From Anaerobaca sp035448545 (GTDB lineage: Bacteria; Planctomycetota; Phycisphaerae; Sedimentisphaerales; Anaerobacaceae), in assembly GCA_035448545.1 (NCBI GenBank), contig DAOTJE010000003.1, forward strand, positions 124,001-188,000: a stretch of 64,000 nucleotides of DNA, given 5' to 3'. Within the stretch, counting starts at the first letter, position 1; each line of letters opens with the position of its first letter. This document shows positions 1-6,735 of this stretch, piece after piece. The position numbers and the translations under genes were made by a program. The notes under the pieces were generated by a model that worked only from the letters and a program-made list of their open reading frames with translations, made no database searches and was not told where the DNA came from.

Positions 1-123
1 GAGATGGCGGCGGCCTTCAAGTTGGCGGTCGAGGCCGGACACAAGGCCTATCTTGCCGGACCGCGCGCTGCCGCCCGGTTCGCGCAGGCCTCAAGTCCCT
101 TGACCGGCTTCTTGCGCGATTAG
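1..123 (+). CDS. thiG: Thiazole synthase ThiG, C-terminal end (partial)
   Basis: The first 40 codons of the window, up to a TAG at 121-123, read EMAAAFKLAVEAGHKAYLAG followed by an ASSPLTGFL-type ending. This matches the C-terminal helix and tail of ThiG, the TIM-barrel enzyme that condenses deoxyxylulose-5-phosphate, ThiS-thiocarboxylate and dehydroglycine into the thiazole phosphate of thiamin. The gene begins upstream of the window. It lies 56 bases before thiH in the same direction, the usual thiG-thiH order, which supports the call although only the last fragment is visible. Confidence 0.85.
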   Translation, partial: EMAAAFKLAVEAGHKAYLAGPRAAARFAQASSPLTGFLRD

Positions 124-179
124 CTTGCGATTCGCAAGGGCCAGGCTCCACTCGCTCCGACAATCCATGCGGCGGATTT

Positions 180-1352
180 ATGGTTCAGATACACACAGAC
201 AACTCGATCGGCGACATCCTCGCCCGACTGCATCTCGATACGGACCGCGACCGGTGGCGACGGCGCCTATGCGACGTCACCTCGAGCGACGTGGAGGCGG
301 CCCTGGCGACACGTCCCGGCTCCTACCGGCTGGACAAACTGCTCGCGCTGGTTTCTCCCGCGGCCGAGGCCTACCTCGAAGAGATGGCGCGGCAATCGCA
401 GGTGCTGACGCGACAGCGTTTCGGGCGGACGATCCGACTCTACGCGCCGCTGTACCTGTCGAGCTTCTGCGTGAACCGCTGTCGGTACTGCGGGTTCAAC
501 GCGGCCAACCGCTTCGAACGGACCCGCCTGACGATCGAGGAGGCCCTGGCGGATGCGGAAACGCTGGCCCGTGAAGGGTTTCGTGACATCCTGCTGGTCA
601 GCAGCGAAGACCGGACGTTTATCACGGTCGAGTATCTCGCCGAGCTGGCGGCGAAGCTGCGCGAGCGATTCAGCTTCATCGGGGTCGAGATCTACCAGAT
701 GTCGAGTGACCAGTACCGTCAGCTCTTCGATGCGGGCATCGAAGGCGTCACGCTGTACCAGGAGACCTATGACCGCGACGAATACACTCGCCAGCATCCC
801 GGCGGGCCGAAGGCGGACTACGATGTCCGGCTGCGCGGGCCCGACGATATGGCGCGGGCGGGTATGCGCGAGATTGGGCTGGGCGTGCTGCTAGGGCTGG
901 CCGACTGGCGGATCGAAACGCTGGCGCTGGGCGAGCATGCCTCGTATTTGATGCGGCGTTACTGGCGGTCGCATGTGTCGTTCTCGTTTCCACGGCTGCG
1001 CCCGGCCTGTGGCGTGACGCGAGAGGAGTTCCCCCATTTGCTGAGCGACAGGAACCTCGTCCAGATGATGCTGGCTCTGCGCCTGTGTTTTGCCGACGCC
1101 GGTCTGGTGCTTTCGACGCGCGAAGAAGCAGGATTTCGCGATCACGTGATTGCGCTGGGCCCGACGCGGATGAGTGCCGGCAGCCGGACCAATCCCGGAG
1201 GCTACACGCAATCCGATCGCGGCGAGGGCCAGTTCGAGGTCTGCGACCATCGTAGTCCGCAGGAGGTGGCGGCGATGCTCGCCCGTCACGGACTCGAACC
1301 GGTCTGGAAGGACTGGGATGGTGCCTTCCTCGGGCAACGCACGGGCGAATGA
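180..1352 (+). CDS. thiH: 2-iminoacetate synthase ThiH (radical SAM)
   Basis: A 390-residue radical SAM enzyme that cleaves tyrosine to dehydroglycine and p-cresol for thiazole formation in anaerobes. The SAM-cluster motif Cys97-x3-Cys101-x2-Cys104 lies in SSFCVNRCRYCGF and is followed by the ThiH-type barrel (IYQMSSDQYRQLFDAGIEG, LYQETYDRDEY, SFPRLRP). Its length matches the family and it follows thiG directly. HydG is a paralogue, but this protein stops without the HydG C-terminal cysteine extension and is flanked by thi genes. The last two codons and stop (Gly-Glu-TGA) lie inside a palindromic repeat at 1342-1364, so the C-terminus appears to have been set by that element. Confidence 0.93.
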   Translation: MVQIHTDNSIGDILARLHLDTDRDRWRRRLCDVTSSDVEAALATRPGSYRLDKLLALVSPAAEAYLEEMARQSQVLTRQRFGRTIRLYAPLYLSSFCVNRCRYCGFNAANRFERTRLTIEEALADAETLAREGFRDILLVSSEDRTFITVEYLAELAAKLRERFSFIGVEIYQMSSDQYRQLFDAGIEGVTLYQETYDRDEYTRQHPGGPKADYDVRLRGPDDMARAGMREIGLGVLLGLADWRIETLALGEHASYLMRRYWRSHVSFSFPRLRPACGVTREEFPHLLSDRNLVQMMLALRLCFADAGLVLSTREEAGFRDHVIALGPTRMSAGSRTNPGGYTQSDRGEGQFEVCDHRSPQEVAAMLARHGLEPVWKDWDGAFLGQRTGE

Positions 1353-1364
1353 TGATTCGCCCCC
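1342..1364. repeat. REP-like palindromic repeat, copy 1 (3' end of thiH)
   Basis: Reads CGGGCGAATGATGATTCGCC and is nearly self-complementary. The thiH TGA stop is made from the GAATGA of the left arm. It is the same family as the copies at 1921-1943, 2129-2156, 6711-6735 and 12467-12493. Confidence 0.8.
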
Positions 1365-1377
1365 ACAGGGGACCTCC

Positions 1378-2142
1378 ATGCCGCTGACCCAACAGCAGCT
1401 CGCCAGATATGCTCGGAACATCCTGCTCGAACCGATCGGGCAGGCCGGTCAGGAGAAGCTTCTGGCTTCGAGCGTGCTGATCGTGGGAGTGGGGGGGCTC
1501 GGCTCTCCGGCGGCACTGTACCTGGCGGCTGCCGGCGTCGGCACCATCGGCCTTCTCGACGGCGACCGGGTCGACCTGAGCAATCTCCAGAGGCAGATTG
1601 CCCATGGGACCGCCGACGTGGGCAAGCGAAAGGTTGCCTCGGCAAAGGAAGCGATCAAGTCGACCAATCCGGACGTGAGCGTGCGGACATACGATCAGTG
1701 GGCGACGGCGGACGGCCTTCCGGAGATCGTGGCAGAATACGATTTTGTGATCGACGCCGTCGACAACTTCGCGACGAAGTTCCTGATCAACGACGCCTGC
1801 TGTCACCAGGGGATTCCGTTTTCTCATGCGGGCATCCTCGAATTCGAAGGGCAACTGATGACGGTCCTGCCGGGACGGACCGCCTGCTGCCGCTGCGTCT
1901 TCGGCGGGCCGCCTTGCGCAAGGGCAAATCATCATTCGCCCGCACAGACGGGCGTGCTGGGCGTCGTGCCCGGCGTCATCGGAACGCTCCAGGCCACCGA
2001 GGCGATCAAAACCATCCTCGGAATTGGTGACCTGCTGACCAACGCCCTGCTTACCTACGAGGCCCTGACCATGCGGTTCCGCAAAGTCCCCGTCCCGCGC
2101 AGTCCCCATTGCCCCGCCTGCGCCGGCCGTAGGGGCGAATGA
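1378..2142 (+). CDS. thiF: ThiF/MoeB-family adenylyltransferase with an altered active-site loop
   Basis: A 254-residue E1-like enzyme expected to adenylate the C-terminal glycine of ThiS or a similar sulfur carrier for thiazole synthesis. The start is an ATG 25 bases after thiH. Nucleotide-binding motif GVGGLGSP is at residues 37-44, DxDxVDLSNLQRQ-type motif at 61-73, and zinc cysteine pairs at 170/173 and 245/248. Family members normally have a PSCAEAGVLG loop carrying the conserved cysteine. Here the loop reads HHSPAQTGVLG, with Pro188 at the Cys position, because residues 182-189 are encoded by a copy of the palindromic repeat. MoeB-type enzymes tolerate loss of this Cys; ThiF proper is thought to use it. 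The C-terminal RRGE and stop lie in another repeat copy. Confidence 0.85.
   Translation: MPLTQQQLARYARNILLEPIGQAGQEKLLASSVLIVGVGGLGSPAALYLAAAGVGTIGLLDGDRVDLSNLQRQIAHGTADVGKRKVASAKEAIKSTNPDVSVRTYDQWATADGLPEIVAEYDFVIDAVDNFATKFLINDACCHQGIPFSHAGILEFEGQLMTVLPGRTACCRCVFGGPPCARANHHSPAQTGVLGVVPGVIGTLQATEAIKTILGIGDLLTNALLTYEALTMRFRKVPVPRSPHCPACAGRRGE
1921..1943. repeat. REP-like palindromic repeat, copy 2 (inside thiF-like gene)
   Basis: AGGGCAAATCATCATTCGCC is read in frame as R182-A189 of the ThiF-like protein and replaces its conserved cysteine-bearing loop. It matches copy 1 over most of its length, with the arms partly degraded. Confidence 0.7.
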
Positions 2143-2156
2143 CCATTCGCCCCTAC
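2129..2156. repeat. REP-like palindromic repeat, copy 3 (perfect palindrome at thiF end)
   Basis: Perfect 13-bp arms, GTAGGGGCGAATG and its complement, separated by 2 bases. It is the best-preserved copy in the window. The left arm supplies the last codons (Arg-Gly-Glu) and the TGA stop of the upstream gene. Confidence 0.9.
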
Positions 2157-2165
2157 CAACAAGAA

Positions 2166-2190
2166 AGGGTGGAGCGTTGGGCTCCACCCT
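2166..2190. terminator. Hairpin between convergent genes, probable terminator
   Basis: A 9-bp perfect stem, AGGGTGGAG paired with CTCCACCCT, around a 7-base loop, placed between the convergent thiF-like gene and the Gfo/Idh gene on the minus strand. No T-tract follows, so it may act on both strands or be part of another dispersed repeat. Confidence 0.45.
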
Positions 2191-2230
2191 GGGGTGTCTG
2201 CGGAAACGGTTTGCGGTCTCGGCGATTCGA

Positions 2231-3559
2231 TCAGCCGTCGAGGGTCCAGCCTTCGCGGTACTGGCGGCGGAGCAGGTCGTTGGCCTGCGCGTCGTTGGTG
2301 ATGCGTCCGGCAGACGCATCGTATTCGAGCTTCTTGCCCGCGCGGTACGCCACCAGGCCGAGCAGCATCGTCTCGATGAGTCGGCCGCTGTAGTCGAAAT
2401 CGCACGAGGTCTTCAGATCGCCCTTGCATGCGTTGGTCCACTGCTTCTGGAAGTGCCCCAGGTCAGGGATCATCTTGTCCTTGTCCCGGCGGTTGTAGTA
2501 GCTCAGATCGGCGTTGTCGCCGAACGGAAGGACCACCCGCGTGTCGAAGTCGGCGATGACGTAGCCCTTTGTGCCCCGGAACATGGCGCCGTGGTCGATC
2601 TTGTTCAGATCGATGTACCTGCTGGGCGAGCGCGGCATGACGCCGCCCTGGTACCAGGCCAGGCGGATCGCGGGGCGCCAGTCGTTGGCCGGCATGTCGA
2701 AGTGCATCTCCAGCTCGACCGGAGTGACCTCGGGGTTGTACGGCTCGCCCTTCGCCTCGATGGTGGTCGGGCGGTCGGCGTCGATCGCGTTCCAGGCGAG
2801 GTCCATCGTGTGGCTGCCCATGTCGCCGACCTGGCCGGTGCCGAAGTCCCAGTACATGTTCCAACTCAGGCAGTTCATGCCGGGCTCGCGGGAGAAGTAC
2901 TCGGGGTTGTAGGGATGCCACGGTGAGGGCCCGAGCCAGAGGTCCCAGTGCAGGTGCTCGGGCGGGTCGCCGGCGGCCTTCGGGTAGCCGGCACGGCGGA
3001 TCTGACGGTTGCCCCAGGTATAGACGCTCTCCAGTGTGCCGATGGCGCCATCGGTGATCAGCTCGCGCACACGATTGAAGTTCGGCTTCTCGTGGCGCTG
3101 CGTACCGACCTGCGTGGCCAGCTTGTTCTTCTTCTTGAGGTAGTGGGCGCGCAGCAGACGGGCTTCTTCGACACTGATGCCCAGGGGTTTTTCCATGTAG
3201 CAGTGGAGGTCGCGGTTCAGCGCCCAGTTGCCGATGAAGGCGTGCGTGTGGTCCGGCGTGCAACAGAGCACGGCGTCCAGGCCCTTGTGATCGAGGCACT
3301 TGCGCCAGTCGATGTACGTCTGGGCCTTGGGGAACCGCTCGGCGCCGTGTGCGAGATGTTTCTCGTCCACGTCGCAGAGGGCCACGACGTTCTCGCTGGA
3401 GATGGCGTCGAAATGGGCATCGGCCCGGCCCCAGGTGCCGATCAGGGCGACGTTGAGCTTGTTGCTGGGTGCGTTGGCTCCGGAGAGCACGCCGCTGGGC
3501 AGGATAGTCAATCCGGCCCCGAGGGCGGCGCTGCCTTTGAGGAATTGACGTCGTTGCAT
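2231..3559 (-). CDS. TAT-exported Gfo/Idh/MocA oxidoreductase
   Basis: A 442-residue NAD(P)-dependent sugar or polyol oxidoreductase-like protein. The twin-arginine signal MQRRQFLKGSAALGAG predicts folded export with its nucleotide. The Rossmann motif is slightly altered (LIGTWGRADAH), with VVALCDVDEKHL after it and the EKP catalytic lysine motif in YMEKPLGIS. The C-terminal half has the Gfo/Idh beta-sheet (MNCLSWNMYWDFGTGQVGDM). The start at 3559 has an AGGAGA site about 9 bases upstream. It lies downstream of two GH127 genes on the same strand, which suggests processing of released sugars. The substrate cannot be read from sequence. Confidence 0.88.
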   Translation of the reverse strand: MQRRQFLKGSAALGAGLTILPSGVLSGANAPSNKLNVALIGTWGRADAHFDAISSENVVALCDVDEKHLAHGAERFPKAQTYIDWRKCLDHKGLDAVLCCTPDHTHAFIGNWALNRDLHCYMEKPLGISVEEARLLRAHYLKKKNKLATQVGTQRHEKPNFNRVRELITDGAIGTLESVYTWGNRQIRRAGYPKAAGDPPEHLHWDLWLGPSPWHPYNPEYFSREPGMNCLSWNMYWDFGTGQVGDMGSHTMDLAWNAIDADRPTTIEAKGEPYNPEVTPVELEMHFDMPANDWRPAIRLAWYQGGVMPRSPSRYIDLNKIDHGAMFRGTKGYVIADFDTRVVLPFGDNADLSYYNRRDKDKMIPDLGHFQKQWTNACKGDLKTSCDFDYSGRLIETMLLGLVAYRAGKKLEYDASAGRITNDAQANDLLRRQYREGWTLDG

Positions 3560-3927
3560 GATGACATTCTCCTTTCGCCCGGTACGGGCCGATCTTTCGC
3601 CCCTGCAGTTTGATGGTGCCTGCAAAACGATGGAGCCATCATAGCCCAGCCGAGCCCGCCGTTCAACCTCAAGCAGGACGAGTTTGAAGCCCATCCTGCC
3701 GTGCAAATCCGAAACCCGCATGTCGAAATCCGAAACAAGCACGAAATGTGAAACTCGAAGCACAAAACCCGAAATCCGAAACAAATTCGAATGACGCAAA
3801 CTCGAATGTCCCAAACTCCGCGGCCGAAGGCCATTTTCAGATTTGAGGCTTTGGGCCCTCGAGCTCGTTTCGGGTTTCGTGCTTCGGATTTCGAGTTTTG
3901 GAGCGGGTGCTGGGTCCGGCAGCTGAC
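3560..3927. repeat. Intergenic A-rich/T-rich dispersed repeat with long inverted arms
   Basis: This stretch holds no gene. About 3700-3905 is built from repeated CGAAATCCGAAAC-like words on one side and their complements on the other (for example GGGTTTCGTGCTTCGGATT). A 20-base arm at 3755-3774 matches the reverse complement of 3868-3887 at 18 of 20 positions. Read in one frame it gives FGFRASDFEF-type peptides, a signature I associate with spurious proteins in planctomycete assemblies. The base composition differs clearly from the GC-rich coding DNA around it. Confidence 0.7.
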
Positions 3928-6675
3928 CTACCGGTCCTTCAGCCAGACCGAGGAACTGAGTGGCCGCCGTCGCCGGTTGCCCCGGCCGGTGTTGCTCTCG
4001 TCGGCACTGCCCTCGGCCGCTCCCGTGCCGCGATTGTCCCGTGCGTAGTAGGGGATGGCGGTCAGGGCAGAGCCGTCGGCCCAGGTGCCTTTGATGACCG
4101 TCACACCGTGAAGGAGGTCGTCCTTCCACTCGGTGTGCAGCGCCGCCGCCGGGTCCAGGACCTTGTTGAGGTCCTGATCGACGCTCTCGACGCAATAGAT
4201 CAGCGGGCCGTAACGCAGCGCCACGCGGCCTCGTGTCGCCTCGATCTTGTCGCTGGCTTTCACCCGCTGGACCTTTATCGGCAGCGTCAGCCTGATCTCG
4301 TCGCCGGCCTTCCACGTGCGGCGGATGACCGCGTAACCCTTCTCGATTACCGGCGTGACGGCCGTCCCATTAACGGAGATGGACGCGATGCCGTCGGCAT
4401 TCGGGGTGGGTTTATACAGTTCGCTGACGCCGCGATTCGGCACACGAACCATGACACTGAATTCCTTCGCCGTCGCCGGATTGACGGTGATGACGACCTC
4501 ATCCTTCCACGGATAATCGGTCGTCTGCATCATTTCCACGTCCGTGCCCGCGACGTCCTCGACGGTCACCGTGCCGCCGATGAAGAGATTCACGTAGATG
4601 CCTTCGTCGCTCTTGACATAGGTCCAGGTGGGCAGCATCAGCAGGACGCGCGGAATGTTGCCCACGCAGCAGGGGCAGGCGTGCCAGTCGTAGCGCGGGC
4701 CGTACGAATCGAGCGGGTTCTGGTAGTAGAAATTCCTGCCGGCCATGTCAATCGAGCCCAGCAGAGCGTTGTAGAGCGTCTCTTCGTAAAGGTCGGCAAA
4801 CCGCGCATCGTGATACGTCATGTTGAGCTTGTGCTGGAAGTAGATCAAGCCGCAGCTCGAGCAGGACTCGCAGTAGGCGTCGTGGCGAAGCGAATAGTCC
4901 GGGCCGAACCCTTCGGAGGTCTCGCCGCTGCCAATCCCGCCCGTGACGTAATACTTGCGATTGACGATGTTGTCCCACAGGCTCAGGACGGCGCTGTGGT
5001 AATCGATATCACCCGTTTCCATCGCGACGTCGGCCATGCCTGCGTAGGAGTAGGATGCGCGTACGGCGTGGCCGACCGCTTCATACTGCCGGACAACCGG
5101 CACGTGGCTTTGATCGTATTCCGAGCCGTCCTTGCGGCAGTCCAGCAGGAACTTGGCCAGTTGGATGTACTTGTCGCCTTTGCCGGCTCCCTCGGTGTCG
5201 TTGACGAAACGCCCGAACCGGACCAGGGCGATCTCCATGGCCTGGTGGCCGTCGTACCACTCCTTCTTGGGGGCCGGGCCGATGTTGGCTTCCCAGCAGT
5301 CGGCGAGCTTCCTGGCCGCATTGTAGAGACGCAGGTCCTGGCCCTTGGTGAGGTTGTGGTGAGCCACTGCGGCCTCGAGGAAGTAGCCGGCGACGTACCC
5401 TTCGTGATCGCCGCGATGTCTCGGCGACCAGTGCTCGCGGTCGCTCAACGTGAAAGCCGTCTGCAGGTAGCCGTCCGGCTCCTGCGCCGCCAGGATCTTT
5501 GGAATCCAGTCTTCCAGCGTCGCCTTCATGGCCTGCTGGGCCTGGATGATTTCCTGGTCACCCTGCGGATCGACCATCAGGGCCACGCAGATCGACTCGA
5601 TGGTGTTGTAGACCCAGGCGTTCGAGAACACATAGCCTCGGTGCCGGCCGTGCGGTCGGCCCGCCAACTTGTTGGCGGCGTCAATGAAGTTGTTGATCCC
5701 GCCTTCCTTCAGGTTTGGATCGGAGATCTTTGCGATGCAGTGCGGAATCCAGTTGACGATCAGGGCCTTGGCCCGATCGTTCCACAGACGGCTGTTGATC
5801 TTGTACGCCTTGGTGTCGACAGGGTGGAGATTCTCCGCCGGCGGAGGCGTCACCACCGTGACGTTCACGGTCGATGAACCACTCAGCGGGCCTCGGGCTG
5901 CGGTCAGCTTGAGCACGTAATCGCCGACGGTGGAAAACGTCGCGCTGGTTGTCGCGGCGCCGGTGTCCTCGAATTCAACCGATCCCGGTCCGGATTCCTT
6001 GCTCCAGGTCAGTTTCGTCGGTGCGGCGTCCTTCTTCGCCAGCGTCTTCGTGGTGCCGGCCAGGTAGGTCTTGCCGCCGAGCACGACCACGCGATCGACG
6101 CCCGCATCCACCCGAGGCGGAAAATCGGGTGACCGGCCCGAATCGTAGACCTTCCACTCCAGGATGCCGGTGGAGAAGGTGTCGTTGGAGTCGATATCCA
6201 GCCGGAGCTTCGACGTCGTTACCTCGTCGAAGGTCGTGGTGTTGTATCGATCCCCTTTCACTCCCAGCCCTGAAGGATTGTTCACCGTTGCAAAGGCGCC
6301 GTCCTTCCAGTACAGCAGGCGGCAGGCCTTGGGCAGACGGACACCCCGGCGGTCGTCCCACCAGTACACGTCGATCTTGCGGGTACTGATCGGCTGGCTC
6401 CATTCGTATTGAACCCACTGTGTACCGCGTGTCGGCCAGTTGCCGTATGAGCCCCGGCGGTTGTCGCGCGAGCTTCGCGGATCGTACTCGTCGTGGAGTG
6501 CGGCATTGGAGGTGTCGCCGGATACGTAGGAGCTCGACGGCTCGGCGACGACAGCCAGGTTCGCGCCGGACGACGAACCTGTCGGGTCCGGCTGCGCCCC
6601 GGCGGTGCGAAAGAACGTACCGGCGGCGACGGCCAGCAGCGCGAGCGGTAGACAGGAAGCACATCTCGTCTTCAT
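3928..6675 (-). CDS. Secreted GH127-family glycosidase with discoidin-like and PKD-like N-terminal modules
   Basis: A 915-residue exported enzyme of the beta-L-arabinofuranosidase (GH127/DUF1680) family. A Sec signal peptide (residues 1-28) is followed by a discoidin-like carbohydrate-binding region at about 38-180 (YGNWPTRGTQWVQYEW, STRKIDVYWWDD), a PKD-like beta-sandwich at 187-276 and the catalytic (alpha/alpha)6 domain from about 285. The zinc/nucleophile set known from HypBA1 is visible as Glu603-x-Cys605 (CESC) and Cys669-Cys670 (HACPCCVGN), so it is probably active. The start at 6675 has GGAGA 6 bases upstream. It sits next to a second, different GH127 gene and Gfo/Idh genes, suggesting breakdown of an arabinofuranose-containing glycan. 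Confidence 0.9.
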   Translation of the reverse strand: MKTRCASCLPLALLAVAAGTFFRTAGAQPDPTGSSSGANLAVVAEPSSSYVSGDTSNAALHDEYDPRSSRDNRRGSYGNWPTRGTQWVQYEWSQPISTRKIDVYWWDDRRGVRLPKACRLLYWKDGAFATVNNPSGLGVKGDRYNTTTFDEVTTSKLRLDIDSNDTFSTGILEWKVYDSGRSPDFPPRVDAGVDRVVVLGGKTYLAGTTKTLAKKDAAPTKLTWSKESGPGSVEFEDTGAATTSATFSTVGDYVLKLTAARGPLSGSSTVNVTVVTPPPAENLHPVDTKAYKINSRLWNDRAKALIVNWIPHCIAKISDPNLKEGGINNFIDAANKLAGRPHGRHRGYVFSNAWVYNTIESICVALMVDPQGDQEIIQAQQAMKATLEDWIPKILAAQEPDGYLQTAFTLSDREHWSPRHRGDHEGYVAGYFLEAAVAHHNLTKGQDLRLYNAARKLADCWEANIGPAPKKEWYDGHQAMEIALVRFGRFVNDTEGAGKGDKYIQLAKFLLDCRKDGSEYDQSHVPVVRQYEAVGHAVRASYSYAGMADVAMETGDIDYHSAVLSLWDNIVNRKYYVTGGIGSGETSEGFGPDYSLRHDAYCESCSSCGLIYFQHKLNMTYHDARFADLYEETLYNALLGSIDMAGRNFYYQNPLDSYGPRYDWHACPCCVGNIPRVLLMLPTWTYVKSDEGIYVNLFIGGTVTVEDVAGTDVEMMQTTDYPWKDEVVITVNPATAKEFSVMVRVPNRGVSELYKPTPNADGIASISVNGTAVTPVIEKGYAVIRRTWKAGDEIRLTLPIKVQRVKASDKIEATRGRVALRYGPLIYCVESVDQDLNKVLDPAAALHTEWKDDLLHGVTVIKGTWADGSALTAIPYYARDNRGTGAAEGSADESNTGRGNRRRRPLSSSVWLKDR

Positions 6676-6710
6676 TACCAATCTCCATTTATTCATCAGT
6701 GTCTTGATGC

Positions 6711-6735
6711 AGGGGCGAATCATCGGTCACCCGTA
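6711..6735. repeat. REP-like palindromic repeat, copy 4 (degenerate)
   Basis: On the minus strand TACGGGTGACCGATGATTCG begins directly after the TAG stop of the GH127 gene at 6736-9234, and its right arm ends GATTCGCCCCTGC. The left arm is diverged. Its position, abutting a stop codon, matches the other copies. Confidence 0.55.

Noticed and set aside
748..2319. Long open frame on the minus strand across thiH and thiF
   Set aside because: It is antisense to two clear genes, has low-complexity Arg/Pro-rich composition and no recognisable domain; typical of high-GC shadow frames.
3898..5877. 659-codon plus-strand frame antisense to the first GH127 gene
   Set aside because: Repetitive Val/Asp/Arg composition and full overlap with a gene whose catalytic residues are intact.
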